Assembly (NCBI RefSeq): GCF_000756775.1
Contig: NZ_CCSF01000001.1
Coordinates: 1,984,001 to 2,048,000 of the forward strand
Direction: 5' to 3'
DNA: 64,000 nucleotides
DNA from: Pseudomonas saudiphocaensis
GTDB lineage: Bacteria > Pseudomonadota > Gammaproteobacteria > Pseudomonadales > Pseudomonadaceae
This document shows, one piece after another, positions 43,425-53,056 of the stretch. A model generated the notes under the pieces. It had not been told where the DNA came from. It did no database searches and saw only the letters and a program-made list of their open reading frames with translations. A program made the translations under genes and the position numbers. How positions within the stretch are numbered: position 1 is the stretch's first letter; each line of letters begins with the position of its first letter.

Positions 43425-44555
43425 TTAGTACCTCTTCCAGACTGTACGCATTACGTAGTCGCGGTAGCTGTGGATGATCCGCACAACCTTGTTCGCCACG
43501 TTGGGCATGCTGTAATCACCAACTAGGCGCAGGGTGCGCTCATCGCCACGGGCCTGGCTTTCGAGAATCTGCAACGCCTGCATGACACGCTCGGCTTCTA
43601 GACCGACCATCATCGCCGCGACTTCCTCCATGCCCTCGGGACGCTCATGCGCCTCGCGCATGTTCAGAGCCGGGAAATTGAGGATCGAAGATTCCTCATT
43701 GATGGTGCCACTGTCAGACAACACCGCCTTGGCAGTGAGTTGCAGCTTGTTGTAGTCCTTGAAGCCCAGCGGCTTGAGCAGGCGAACATTGGCGTGGAAC
43801 TGCACGCCCATCGCATCCACACGCTTCTGGGTGCGCGGATGGGTGGAGACGATTACCGGGAAGCCATAGTGCGCAGCGACGGTATTCAGCACCTCAACCA
43901 GCTTGAGGAAGTTCTTGTCGGAGTCGACATTCTCTTCACGGTGCGCACTGACCACGAAAAACTTGCCGGCCTCAAGGCCCAGCCGCTCCAGCACACCGGA
44001 AGCCTCGATACCCTCGCGGTAATAATTGAGCACCTCGAACATCGGGCTGCCAGTCTTGATCACCATGTCCGGCGACAACCCTTCGCGCAGTAGATAATCG
44101 CGGGCAATGGTGCTGTAGGTCAGGTTGATATCGGCTGTGTGATCAACGATGCGGCGATTGATCTCTTCCGGCACGCGCATGTCGAAGCAACGGTTACCCG
44201 CTTCCATATGGAAGGTGGGAATCTTGCGGCGCTTGGCCGGAATCACAGCCATACAACTGTTCGTATCACCCAAGACCAGAAGCGCTTCGGGCTGTACTTC
44301 AGCCAGCACGCGGTCCACAGCGATGATCACGTTACCGATGGTTTCCGCACCGCTGGCCCCGGCGGCATTGAGGAAATGATCCGGCTTGCGAATGCCCAGA
44401 TCCTGGAAAAAGATTTCGTTCAGCTCGTAATCGTAGTTCTGGCCGGTATGCACCAGCACATGCTCACAATGTTCATCCAGCTTGGCCATGACTCGCGACA
44501 AACGAATGATTTCCGGACGGGTACCGACCACCGTTACAACTTTAAGTTTTTTCAT
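43425..44555 (-). CDS. wbjD: UDP-N-acetylglucosamine 2-epimerase, L-FucNAc pathway (WbjD/FnlC)
   Basis: 376 residues, non-hydrolysing 2-epimerase fold: VVTVVGTRPEIIRLSRV, HTGQNYDYELNEIFF, VLGDTNSCMAV and HMEAGNRCFDMRVPEE. Together with the two preceding genes it is expected to finish UDP-N-acetyl-L-fucosamine (the FnlC/Cap5G/WbjD step, epimerisation at C2), rather than making ManNAc. The assignment rests on the three-gene set. Confidence 0.9.
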   Translation of the reverse strand: MKKLKVVTVVGTRPEIIRLSRVMAKLDEHCEHVLVHTGQNYDYELNEIFFQDLGIRKPDHFLNAAGASGAETIGNVIIAVDRVLAEVQPEALLVLGDTNSCMAVIPAKRRKIPTFHMEAGNRCFDMRVPEEINRRIVDHTADINLTYSTIARDYLLREGLSPDMVIKTGSPMFEVLNYYREGIEASGVLERLGLEAGKFFVVSAHREENVDSDKNFLKLVEVLNTVAAHYGFPVIVSTHPRTQKRVDAMGVQFHANVRLLKPLGFKDYNKLQLTAKAVLSDSGTINEESSILNFPALNMREAHERPEGMEEVAAMMVGLEAERVMQALQILESQARGDERTLRLVGDYSMPNVANKVVRIIHSYRDYVMRTVWKRY

Positions 44556-44574
44556 TGCAGTTTCTGCCTTTAGC

Positions 44575-45693
44575 TCAAGCTTCGGTACAGACCGGGCGAG
44601 CGTAGGTATCGGGGTGTTCGCGGTCGAAAATTTCGTTGGCCCATAGCATCACGATCATTTCGTCGTCGCCCACGTTAGTAATGTCATGGGTCCAGCCCGG
44701 TACGGTTTCGACAATTTCCGGCTGATCACCTGTGGTGAACAGCTCATTAAACTCACCAGTCACGATGTGCCGGAACCGGAAGCAGGCCCGGCCCTTGATA
44801 ACCAGGAATTTTTCCGTCTTGGAGTGGTGATAGTGCCCGCCACGGGTAATACCAGGATGGGCCGTAAAAAAAGAAAACTGCCCCGAATCCTTGGTTTTGA
44901 GCATTTCCACAAACACACCACGCGGGTCACCGTATTTCGGCACCTCGTAGGTAAACCGCTCGGGCGGGAGGTAACTCAGGTAAGTGGAATACAGCGCCCT
45001 GACCAGGCCTGTGCCCACCGGCTCGGTGATCATCGACGTGCGGCTATTACGGAACGCATGCACCTGATCAGCCAGCTCGCCAACCGTAATGCTGTACTGC
45101 GGTTCAACACTGACAAAAGGCTCATAGGCCACCTTGCCATCCATTACGTCAATGAAAGACCGAATCACATCATCGATGTAAACGAGGTTGATACGCGCAG
45201 CAGGATCGTTGATCTGAATTGGCAGGTCGCGGGAAATGTTATGGCAGAAGGTCGCTACCGCCGAATTATAGTTCGGGCGTGCCCACTTCCCGAAAACATT
45301 AGGCAAACGGAATAGGTGAACGGGCGAGCCTTGAGAGCTCTGCAGCTCGAGCAACGCCTCTTCAGCACTACGCTTGCTACTGCCATAAGGATTATCCAGT
45401 TCGGCCTGACTGGAGGAGGTATAAAGCACAGGGATCTGCCGGCCACAAAGCTTGATGGCTTCGCACAGCGTACGAGTCAAATCGGCATTGCCGATCTGAA
45501 ACTCCTCCGGATCCTGCGGGCGGTTGACACCAGCCAGATGGAAAATACAGTCCACCTGCTCAACAAGCTCTGGCAAGCTTGCTAACGAATCCTCGCGGGT
45601 AAAACGCAGCACCTCAATATCGGCGCGCTCGTTCAGATGTGCGATGAGATTTTGGCCAACAAATCCATTAGCCCCGGTAATCAAAACCTTCAT
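44575..45693 (-). CDS. wbjC: UDP-L-FucNAc pathway epimerase/reductase (WbjC/FnlB)
   Basis: 372 residues. An NAD(P)-binding fold (VLITGANGFVGQNL, residues 3-16) is followed by a C-terminal cupin domain with TRGGHYHHSKTEKFLVIKG. This reductase-plus-cupin layout is that of Cap5F/FnlB/WbjC, which epimerises at C3 and then reduces the 4-keto sugar with NADPH. The gene lies between wbjB and wbjD with gaps of 3 and 19 bases. Confidence 0.92.
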   Translation of the reverse strand: MKVLITGANGFVGQNLIAHLNERADIEVLRFTREDSLASLPELVEQVDCIFHLAGVNRPQDPEEFQIGNADLTRTLCEAIKLCGRQIPVLYTSSSQAELDNPYGSSKRSAEEALLELQSSQGSPVHLFRLPNVFGKWARPNYNSAVATFCHNISRDLPIQINDPAARINLVYIDDVIRSFIDVMDGKVAYEPFVSVEPQYSITVGELADQVHAFRNSRTSMITEPVGTGLVRALYSTYLSYLPPERFTYEVPKYGDPRGVFVEMLKTKDSGQFSFFTAHPGITRGGHYHHSKTEKFLVIKGRACFRFRHIVTGEFNELFTTGDQPEIVETVPGWTHDITNVGDDEMIVMLWANEIFDREHPDTYARPVCTEA

Positions 45694-45696
45694 GGC

Positions 45697-46731
45697 TTAC
45701 TCCTCAGGCGTTGCGTGCTCGCCACGCTGGATTGCGCGCATAAAGTCCAGCTTCAACAGCAGCCGCTGCATCCCTTCTACATCCAGTCGCTCGGTGTTGT
45801 GTGAGTTGTAATCTTCGCTGCGAGAGATTTTCGTCTCGCCCTGCTCTACGAACTTGGCGTAATTGAGATCGCGCAGATCCGGTGGTATGCGGAAGTAATC
45901 ACCCATGTCCTCGGCAGAGGCCATTTCTTCGCGGCTGAGGAGTGCTTCGTAGAGCTTTTCGCCGTGACGCGTGCCGATCACGTTGATCGGATGGTCTGGC
46001 TTACCTACCAGGTGCGTTAACGCCCGCGCCAGCGTCTCCACTGTAGCGGCGGGCGCCTTTTGCACGAAGATGTCGCCATTGTTGCCATGTTCAAAGGCAT
46101 AAAGAACCAGATCTACGGCATCGGCCAGCGTCATCATAAAGCGGGTCATATTCGGATCGGTGAGCGTCAACGCCTTACCCGCACGGATCTGCTCGATAAA
46201 CAGCGGGATCACCGAGCCACGTGACGCCATGACGTTACCGTAGCGCGTACCGCAAATGACGGTCTTACTATCATCAACATTGCGAGACTTGGCCACCATC
46301 ACCTTTTCCATCATCGCCTTAGAAATGCCCATGGCGTTGATTGGATAGACAGCCTTATCAGTGCTTAGGCAGACCACTCGCCGCACATGATTCTGAATCG
46401 CGGCCTCTAAGACGTTTTCGGTGCCAAATACGTTGGTCTTGACAGCCTCCATAGGATGAAACTCACAAGAAGGCACCTGTTTGAGCGCAGCCGCATGAAA
46501 AATGTAATCGACCCCTCGTGTAGCATTTAGGATGCTCTGAAAGTCACGCACATCCCCAAGATAAAATTTCAGCTTTGGATGACAGTATCTTTTCCGAAGA
46601 TCGTCTTGCTTTTTTTCATCACGACTAAAAATTCTGACCTCAGAGACGTTAGTATGCAAAAAACCGTCAAGAACTGCAGTGCCAAAAGATCCGGTGCCAC
46701 CCGTTATTAGTAACGTTTTGCCTGAAAACAT
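45697..46731 (-). CDS. wbjB: UDP-GlcNAc 4,6-dehydratase/5-epimerase (WbjB/FnlA)
   Basis: 344 residues, soluble inverting dehydratase. LLITGGTGSFGTAVL (about 7-21) binds NAD(P), and STDKAVYPINAMGISKAMMEKV carries the catalytic segment. First step of UDP-L-FucNAc synthesis. No membrane helices, unlike WbpM. It is the last GC-rich gene before the AT-rich part of the locus. Confidence 0.93.
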   Translation of the reverse strand: MFSGKTLLITGGTGSFGTAVLDGFLHTNVSEVRIFSRDEKKQDDLRKRYCHPKLKFYLGDVRDFQSILNATRGVDYIFHAAALKQVPSCEFHPMEAVKTNVFGTENVLEAAIQNHVRRVVCLSTDKAVYPINAMGISKAMMEKVMVAKSRNVDDSKTVICGTRYGNVMASRGSVIPLFIEQIRAGKALTLTDPNMTRFMMTLADAVDLVLYAFEHGNNGDIFVQKAPAATVETLARALTHLVGKPDHPINVIGTRHGEKLYEALLSREEMASAEDMGDYFRIPPDLRDLNYAKFVEQGETKISRSEDYNSHNTERLDVEGMQRLLLKLDFMRAIQRGEHATPEE

Positions 46732-46740
46732 AAAACCACC

Positions 46741-47886
46741 CTACTTTAATCCAAGGCTCTGACGTGCAATATTAGAGTATAAAAACTTTTCACTTTCATC
46801 AGAACGAGCAGATGCTTTCATTTTCGAAAAAAAACATGCGTCTTCTAAAATATTCTCGAGGCAACCTTTGATTTCTTTAAAGTCGGAACGTTCGAGAAAT
46901 ATTACATTACCACCCAAGTCAATATGTGCACTCCCTGGCCAGTACTTGACAAGCATTGGTTTTTTTTGAGCGACAACCTGCTCCCAAAAAACAGAGTGCC
47001 TTCCTGGGAAAACCACTAGATCAGCAAGCTCAAAGAAATGAAAACTTTCTTCGGGAGTAACCCAGCCAGCATAAATAACATGCTCGTTAAGCAAGCAATC
47101 AAACTTATCTTTTATTTCTGGCAACACAGAGCCAAACACAATCAACTTAACCCGCCCCTCAAATTCGGCAACGGCACGCATTAGCTCAAGAACCTCAAGC
47201 TTGGCGTTATCAATCTTACCCCCCGTAACAATCAAAAAAGCATCAGAGCTCAAACTAAAGCGCGCCCGAAGCCTATCAATAATTGATCTAGGAAAACTTA
47301 AACAATCATCATCAGCACCCATTAACAGAAGCTCAATCTTATCCAACGGCACTTTATATTCACTTGATAGGAAATCCACTCGACTTGGAAGGACACCGTA
47401 AAACCGCTCAACGAAAGGCAAAATAGCTTGCGCACACGCACGCCAGACAACTCTATGTAATAAGTATTTTGAGATAAAACTTCGACCGCTATTAGAAAAG
47501 TCAGCATGATTATCAACAAAAACTTTAGCTGAATTATTTTTCAAATAACGGACAACAGAAAACATGTCCAGAAATTGACAACCGTGAATAAACAGAACAT
47601 CAGGCTCAAACTCCTTAAGCGACTCATAGACGCCCTTAAAGCGCTTGAGCTTATGGTCAACCAAATTGTGTACATAGCGAAGCCGCCTGACTTTAATCCC
47701 ATCTTCATTAAAATAACAGCGCGGGGCTTCCGATATGATTAACTTGCCATTCACATCAAACACATCAGGCGAGGCCAGTATCTCAACCTCATACCCGAGC
47801 CGCTTATGATATCTTGGAAGCAGATTTTCTTGGTAGCTAGCGTTATCAATATAAAAGCTTGCCAAGCACAAATGAAGAATTTTCAA
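46741..47886 (-). CDS. O-antigen glycosyltransferase (GT-B fold)
   Basis: 381 residues. Weak but consistent glycosyltransferase pattern: an N-terminal acceptor half starting ILHLCLASFYIDNASYQ, and a C-terminal half with ADLVVFPGRHSVFWEQVVAQKKPMLV, the nucleotide-sugar-binding Glu region. Donor and linkage are not predictable. The gene is AT-rich and overlaps the acetyltransferase gene by 4 bases. As the only free-standing glycosyltransferase in the locus it probably adds the third sugar. Confidence 0.78.
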   Translation of the reverse strand: MKILHLCLASFYIDNASYQENLLPRYHKRLGYEVEILASPDVFDVNGKLIISEAPRCYFNEDGIKVRRLRYVHNLVDHKLKRFKGVYESLKEFEPDVLFIHGCQFLDMFSVVRYLKNNSAKVFVDNHADFSNSGRSFISKYLLHRVVWRACAQAILPFVERFYGVLPSRVDFLSSEYKVPLDKIELLLMGADDDCLSFPRSIIDRLRARFSLSSDAFLIVTGGKIDNAKLEVLELMRAVAEFEGRVKLIVFGSVLPEIKDKFDCLLNEHVIYAGWVTPEESFHFFELADLVVFPGRHSVFWEQVVAQKKPMLVKYWPGSAHIDLGGNVIFLERSDFKEIKGCLENILEDACFFSKMKASARSDESEKFLYSNIARQSLGLK

Positions 47887-48491
47887 CTCGCACCTTTAAA
47901 CTCAGAAACAAACTGCAGGACATTATTGAACTCTTTTGATAACTGTTTTATCTCAGAATCAGCCAAATCCCACCAAGCAACACTTAGCAACTTATCGACA
48001 GTCTCAACATCAAATCTCATTTTTATTCGTTGCGCTGGGTTTCCAGCCCATATTTCGTAGGGAGGAACAGACTTAGTTACTACTGCACCCATACCGATAA
48101 CAGCGCCATGACCTATGTGAATACCTGACTTTATTAGCGCATTGTTGCCTATCCACACATCCGAGCCTATATAGGTCTTTTCTGTCGCCTGATATTCAAA
48201 ACTGGAAAAATTGAAATTAAGGACATTTCTGCCTTTTATAAAAACTGGAGAAGTTGAGACCCAGCTCACGGGGTGACTAGCCCCACCAATGATAACGTTA
48301 TCTGCAATTGAACAAAAACTCCCAATCTCCGCCTCGATGATAGTGCAGTCATTCCCGACATAACTATAGCGATCTATAGAGCTATTTAAAACATGACTTG
48401 CACTACAAACCTTTGCACTCGGGTGTATAGCCGAGCCCTTAACTGCAGAGAGGCGCATCAGCTTGATAAGCTTTGATACATAGTACCGCAT
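47883..48491 (-). CDS. CatB-like hexapeptide O-acetyltransferase
   Basis: 202 residues with left-handed beta-helix repeats (IEAEIGSFCSIADNVIIGGASHPVSWVS), ending in IWAGNPAQRIKMRF, the hallmark of the CatB/VatD xenobiotic and sugar acetyltransferase group. The catalytic His is in GGASHPVSW. It probably O-acetylates a sugar of the repeat. AT-rich; two bases separate it from wzy. Confidence 0.82.
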   Translation of the reverse strand: MRYYVSKLIKLMRLSAVKGSAIHPSAKVCSASHVLNSSIDRYSYVGNDCTIIEAEIGSFCSIADNVIIGGASHPVSWVSTSPVFIKGRNVLNFNFSSFEYQATEKTYIGSDVWIGNNALIKSGIHIGHGAVIGMGAVVTKSVPPYEIWAGNPAQRIKMRFDVETVDKLLSVAWWDLADSEIKQLSKEFNNVLQFVSEFKGAS

Positions 48492-48493
48492 GA

Positions 48494-49720
48494 CTATCTC
48501 CTTTTAACCGAGACATGTGGCCATTTATTCTGTAATTCTAAATTGATTATCATGGCTATTGGCAAAAATAGATTTATGGCGAAAACCAGGCTTCCAGAAA
48601 AGCAAAACATAACAAGACCGTTGATATATAAAACCAAAAGCCAAGTATCCTCAGGGTCTTTCTTACACATACTGCAAACCAACCAAAGCGCATAAAAAAC
48701 AATAAAAGAAAATATACTAAAGCCAACCAGCCCGGTAGACATCAGAGCCTCTAAAAATACATTATGTGGGTAATGACCATTAACCACTACCGCACCACCA
48801 AAAAGAGGGCTAGCCAGAAAATAACTTATCGCTCCATCCCAGAGGGCGAGCCTGCCGGACGTAAAGTCGTGGCCGGGACGTTCGGAAAATAATCTTTCGG
48901 AAAAGCCCGCCCCCATAACAAGCAGCATGCCGAGCAGTGATACTGTTAAGGTAAAAACCAGCATAGAGTTAAAATTTTCTTTATTTGAGTAATAGGCAAT
49001 AGAACCAAAAGAAAGCAAGAGCGCGACCAGAGACCCACGCGTCGAGCCCAACGTAAGCGGCACAACAGATAGAAGCAGAACAACCACAACCCAAAAAGTC
49101 TTACAACCACCCTCCTTACGAAAAGCTAACCTATAAAGGCAGATAGACATTACGAGCGCTGATACATAACCAAGCGAGATAGGGCTTAGATACTTAATAT
49201 TTTCATCTAAAAACCTGACATGGCTAATTCTTACAATTCCAGAGATAATATACTCATGATATATGAGCAAGCATACGAAAGAGAAAAAAAATCCCGAGCA
49301 AGTTATGCTACCTACTGCAAGCCTGCGAAGCTTTACACTATCAATACTAGAAAGAGAAAAAACAGAAACAGGGATAATGCAATATGACAGTGCGTATAGC
49401 ATGTAAACATAAACACTATTTTCGTATTCTTGATCAAATAAATTCAACACTAAAACCAAAAAGTAGTGGCAAAAAAACAAGCATAACGCCACAATAAAAA
49501 GCAATGACCTGATGTTAAATATTTTTTTGGAGCCGAACAGGATTACAAGCGCTAGAAATAGCGTAGCCACTCGCAGCGGTACCGAATAATATATACTATC
49601 AAAGGCATCAAAATGCAAAACAACAGCCAACCCTATATAATACCCAACAAAAACTAAAAAGAAGAAAAGATAAGCTGACTTACTAACGATGCCGGTTTGA
49701 ACCTTTCTATTGTCACTCAT
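48494..49720 (-). CDS. wzy: O-antigen polymerase (Wzy-like) or ligase-like membrane protein
   Basis: 408 residues with about 11-12 membrane helices and a large loop containing a Wzy_C/WaaL-like motif, HYPHNVFLEALMSTGLVGF, preceded by LGSTRGSLVALLLSFG. In a Wzx/Wzy-type locus it is most likely the polymerase; the ligase family is similar and cannot be excluded by eye. The ATG at 49720 overlaps the stop of the kinase-like gene (ATGA); a TTG at 49732 is less likely. Strongly AT-rich, as usual for wzy. Confidence 0.75.
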   Translation of the reverse strand: MSDNRKVQTGIVSKSAYLFFFLVFVGYYIGLAVVLHFDAFDSIYYSVPLRVATLFLALVILFGSKKIFNIRSLLFIVALCLFFCHYFLVLVLNLFDQEYENSVYVYMLYALSYCIIPVSVFSLSSIDSVKLRRLAVGSITCSGFFFSFVCLLIYHEYIISGIVRISHVRFLDENIKYLSPISLGYVSALVMSICLYRLAFRKEGGCKTFWVVVVLLLSVVPLTLGSTRGSLVALLLSFGSIAYYSNKENFNSMLVFTLTVSLLGMLLVMGAGFSERLFSERPGHDFTSGRLALWDGAISYFLASPLFGGAVVVNGHYPHNVFLEALMSTGLVGFSIFSFIVFYALWLVCSMCKKDPEDTWLLVLYINGLVMFCFSGSLVFAINLFLPIAMIINLELQNKWPHVSVKRR

Positions 49721-50379
49721 ATATCTAGCCAATAATCATCTAGCTGATCATCCACCACGGTAACCGGGCATCCGCGATCTCTATATATCTGAATCACCTT
49801 TTCGGTCAACATTAAAACACCATCAATATCATCAGAGAAAATATTGCCAACGCCATTTCGAAGGCTCAGGCGTCTGTGCAGCTCGTCTCTTTCGATATTT
49901 AAAACAACCAGCTTATCGGGAATGGGAGCCTCGTTTAAGTAATCCTCAATAGTTTTTACTGGGACACCTGCATAATACAGAGATGTAGCACGCTGAGCTG
50001 GACCCTCATCAAATATGACGCATTGATCACTCTTTAGCCTTCGCGCCAAACTAAACCCATAAAAAGCCTTACGCCCCAAAATTATCCGCTGTTTTAAATA
50101 TATTGACCTAGGCGAAAAATACTCTAGCGCAGAGACATACCTACTATAAGAAACACTCCCCACAAAGGTCCTCACATCTTCTTTGTGTCTTGAAAGCTTT
50201 GAATAGACTTTGATTGTCTGTTTTGGCGCAAACCTACAGAAAAGCATCAAAAGCGGCAGAAGAAAACTAAATCTATATGAAACAACAAATTCCTGAGGAA
50301 TGTACATTTTTTTTGCCAGACGATATTTTAACGTTGTTTTACCAGAGCCAGCAGGGCCATATAGCTCTATTAACCTCAT
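49717..50379 (-). CDS. P-loop kinase-like protein in the O-antigen locus
   Basis: 220 residues. Walker A motif LYGPAGSGKTTLKYRLA (residues 5-21). An acidic segment VIFDEGPAQRATSLYY (about 123-138) and LVVLNIERDELHRRLSLR (about 159-176) resemble the nucleoside/nucleotide kinase superfamily. No family was identified with confidence. It could phosphorylate a sugar or nucleotide needed for the repeat, or regulate assembly. It is coupled to wzx upstream and wzy downstream by 4-base overlaps and shares their low GC, so it probably came with them. Confidence 0.7.
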   Translation of the reverse strand: MRLIELYGPAGSGKTTLKYRLAKKMYIPQEFVVSYRFSFLLPLLMLFCRFAPKQTIKVYSKLSRHKEDVRTFVGSVSYSRYVSALEYFSPRSIYLKQRIILGRKAFYGFSLARRLKSDQCVIFDEGPAQRATSLYYAGVPVKTIEDYLNEAPIPDKLVVLNIERDELHRRLSLRNGVGNIFSDDIDGVLMLTEKVIQIYRDRGCPVTVVDDQLDDYWLDI

Positions 50380-51671
50380 TGCGCCACCCCTTGGTTAAAC
50401 CTTATTAAAGTCCACAAGATGAAAGCTATTAAAAAATAGTACGATGACATACAGAACGAATAGACCCACATTGTAGATACAAAGCTCAAACTCTGATACC
50501 AAGAAAATAAGAAAACAAAGGCCACACCGACAAGCCGAACAAAATTAAGGCACAAGTAGAGCCGCTGTTTATCTAGCAAATCGAAAATCCGCATAATTGG
50601 CGTAGTGATAAACTGAAACACGATACAAATAGACAATGCGCTTCCTGCAACCCCCGCCAGACGCCACTCATCACCATAAACAATCTTGAAAAGGTAAGGG
50701 CCTCCAAAAAGCAAAGTGAAGAAGGGGAAAAGACTTAATATAAACAATCTTACAATCAGACTTTTTGTGATTTCCCTTATCTCCGCCAACCTCGTAGCTC
50801 CCAGTTTTGCTATCTCAGCGTAGTAAGCCTGGCTTGTTGTTTGCCCGAACAAGGCAACAGGCAGCGCGAGAGTCATAAGCGCCAGCCCTAATTGACCAGC
50901 TACGTCAGCGCCATATCGCGATGCACAAAAGAATATCGGCAGCTGCATAGAAAGCAATAAAACGAACTGTGAGGGCAATCGAAAAATCGGATAGTCAGAA
51001 AACCGTCTTGAGAGGAATACTAACCTTCTAAAAGTAATGCTTACCTTATGCTTATTCCAAGCGCCGAAAAATAACTTTGCAAGGTACAGGGCGCTGAGAG
51101 CGTGCTTCAACAACTGGCCGGCTAGCAGTCCCATATGCGAGGCCCCCAAAAGGCCAAGCAGCACCTTAGCACTATCACCCAGTATCGTAGGCAATGCACT
51201 TGAATAAGAAATCAATTTAAACTCTTTTTTACGTATGGCCCACCCAGTAAAGAGCTCATAGAACCCTAACAGCAAAAAGCTTAATAGAAGCAGCCACCAA
51301 CTATCAACAAACACACTATCGGACCCAGGGATTTTCAGAATTTTAAAGACAAAAAACAAAAAACAAAAAACAATAACAGCAGCAAGCAAAGTGCAACACG
51401 CCGCCAATGTCGCCAGATTGATGGCCAAGGAATCTGATCGAATTAACGGAAGAGCTATAGAGTAACGAAACGAAGCAAATGGCGTAATAACCATCAGAGT
51501 AGCCAAGTAAACAGTCAACACCCCCAGACTTTCTGGCCCATATATCCTAGTTATTATAGGAACTAGAACTACCGAGGCTACCTTACCGACAAAGGAACCC
51601 AAGGCCAGAACCGACATATTCTTAAGAACTTCGGAAGCTTTATCAAATTTCCCCAAGATAAATTTCGCCAT
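50376..51671 (-). CDS. wzx: O-antigen flippase (Wzx-like)
   Basis: 431 residues, polysaccharide-transporter (MATE-related) pattern with about 12 membrane helices. The start is typical (VLKNMSVLALGSFVGKVASVVLVPIITRIYGPESLGVL). It moves undecaprenyl-linked repeat units across the inner membrane. AT-rich. Its upstream side is a 215-base gap containing a gene remnant. Confidence 0.88.
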   Translation of the reverse strand: MAKFILGKFDKASEVLKNMSVLALGSFVGKVASVVLVPIITRIYGPESLGVLTVYLATLMVITPFASFRYSIALPLIRSDSLAINLATLAACCTLLAAVIVFCFLFFVFKILKIPGSDSVFVDSWWLLLLSFLLLGFYELFTGWAIRKKEFKLISYSSALPTILGDSAKVLLGLLGASHMGLLAGQLLKHALSALYLAKLFFGAWNKHKVSITFRRLVFLSRRFSDYPIFRLPSQFVLLLSMQLPIFFCASRYGADVAGQLGLALMTLALPVALFGQTTSQAYYAEIAKLGATRLAEIREITKSLIVRLFILSLFPFFTLLFGGPYLFKIVYGDEWRLAGVAGSALSICIVFQFITTPIMRIFDLLDKQRLYLCLNFVRLVGVAFVFLFSWYQSLSFVSTMWVYSFCMSSYYFLIAFILWTLIRFNQGVAQ

Positions 51672-51764
51672 ATAGTTTTATATTCAATAACCACGCCGGG
51701 ACACATCACAATAAACAATTGAATTCCTGTCACTTTCTTTATCAGTTAGCAATAGCAACCATAT

Positions 51765-51890
51765 TTAGAGTAAATACAAGGTTGCTGAGAGCTTGCCATC
51801 ACAACCCAGCGACCTCTTCCTCTGCTCCAGCAGTCGCTTAGCGGTGTGCATTCTAATAAAGCCCGGGGCACCGGTGATCAGGTATTTCAT
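51765..51890 (-). pseudogene. N-terminal stub of a nucleotide-sugar epimerase
   Basis: A 41-codon frame begins [20 protein letters not shown], the recognisable start of UDP-glucuronate/UDP-GlcNAc 4-epimerases (normally MKYLVTGAAGFIG...TAKRL), then loses all similarity and stops at 51765. The third glycine of the GxxGxxG motif is Arg. Its ATG overlaps the ugd stop (ATGA), so an epimerase gene was once coupled to ugd and was deleted, leaving about 25 recognisable codons. Confidence 0.8.
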
Positions 51891-53056
51891 GCGTCGTTCC
51901 CGAACAGGTCGCGAGTGTAAATCTTTCCTGCAACGTCCTGCAGGTCGCCAGAAAGGCGGTTAGCCACAATGACGTCGCTGAGGGCGACGAACTCGTTCAG
52001 CTCGCTGATGACGCGCGAGTTGAAGAAAGCTTCTTCCTTCAGGACAGGCTCGTATACCACAACCTCAACTCCCTTGGCCTTGAGCCTTTTCATTACCCCT
52101 TGGATGGCAGAGGCGCGGAAGTTGTCAGAGCCGGACTTCATCACCAGGCGATAGATACCAACCACTTTCGGGTTGCGAGCTAGAATGCTCTCGGCGATGA
52201 AGTCCTTGCGGGTACGGTTGGCTTCAACGATGGCCTTGATCAGGTTGTTAGGTACTTCATCGTAGTTAGCCAGCAATTGCTTGGTGTCCTTGGGCAGGCA
52301 GTAACCACCGTAGCCGAAGGACGGGTTGTTGTAGTGGGTGCCGATACGCGGATCCAACCCTACTCCCTCGATTATTTGCCGGGTGTCTAGGCCATGCACC
52401 TGAGCGTAGGAATCCAGCTCATTGAAATAGGCTACGCGCATGGCCAGGTAGGTATTGGAGAACAGCTTTATGGCCTCCGCTTCCGTAGATTCGGTAAACA
52501 GCGTAGGTACATCCTGCTTAATGGCGCCCTGCTGGAGCAGCCCCGCAAATACCTTGGCACGCTCGCTTTGCTCGCCGACGATGATGCGCGAGGGGTAGAG
52601 GTTGTCGTACAGCGCCTTGCCTTCACGGAGAAATTCTGGGGAGAAAATAATGTTCTGAGTGTTGTACTTTTCTCGCAGGCTTTTGGTGTAGCCAACCGGT
52701 ACGGTGGATTTGATCACCATGACCGCAGCGCGATTGATGGCCAGCACGTCCTCAATTACGGCCTCGACACTGCGGGTGTTGAAGAAGTTGGTTTGGGGGT
52801 CGTAATCGGTAGGGGTGGCGATGATCACGAATTCGGCGTTGCGGTAGGCCTCTTCCTTGTTGAGAGTCGCTTTCAAATCGAGATCTTTTTCAGCCAAGAA
52901 TAGCTGGATCTCTTGGTCCTCAATGGGCGACTGGCGGTCGTTGATCAGATCAACCTTGGCCTGGACGATATCCAGCGCAATAACCTTATTGTGCTGGGCC
53001 AAAAGAACGGCGTTGGAGAGCCCTACGTAGCCGGTGCCGGCGACTGTGATGTTCAT
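51887..53056 (-). CDS. ugd: UDP-glucose 6-dehydrogenase
   Basis: Oxidises UDP-glucose to UDP-glucuronate. It is 389 residues, the short Ugd class. NAD-binding [15 protein letters not shown] (residues 7-21), STVPVGYTK (117-125), and the catalytic Cys253 in [15 protein letters not shown] are present. It is downstream of galU, which supplies its substrate. The epimerase that would have used its product is a remnant directly downstream. Confidence 0.94.
   Translation of the reverse strand: MNITVAGTGYVGLSNAVLLAQHNKVIALDIVQAKVDLINDRQSPIEDQEIQLFLAEKDLDLKATLNKEEAYRNAEFVIIATPTDYDPQTNFFNTRSVEAVIEDVLAINRAAVMVIKSTVPVGYTKSLREKYNTQNIIFSPEFLREGKALYDNLYPSRIIVGEQSERAKVFAGLLQQGAIKQDVPTLFTESTEAEAIKLFSNTYLAMRVAYFNELDSYAQVHGLDTRQIIEGVGLDPRIGTHYNNPSFGYGGYCLPKDTKQLLANYDEVPNNLIKAIVEANRTRKDFIAESILARNPKVVGIYRLVMKSGSDNFRASAIQGVMKRLKAKGVEVVVYEPVLKEEAFFNSRVISELNEFVALSDVIVANRLSGDLQDVAGKIYTRDLFGNDA

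Noticed and set aside
48494-49720. Firm call of WaaL ligase
   Set aside because: The motif is shared by Wzy and WaaL; the locus needs a polymerase, so Wzy is preferred but not proven.
46741-51671. Prophage or integrative element in the AT-rich region
   Set aside because: No integrase, attachment repeats or phage genes; all genes fit glycan assembly.
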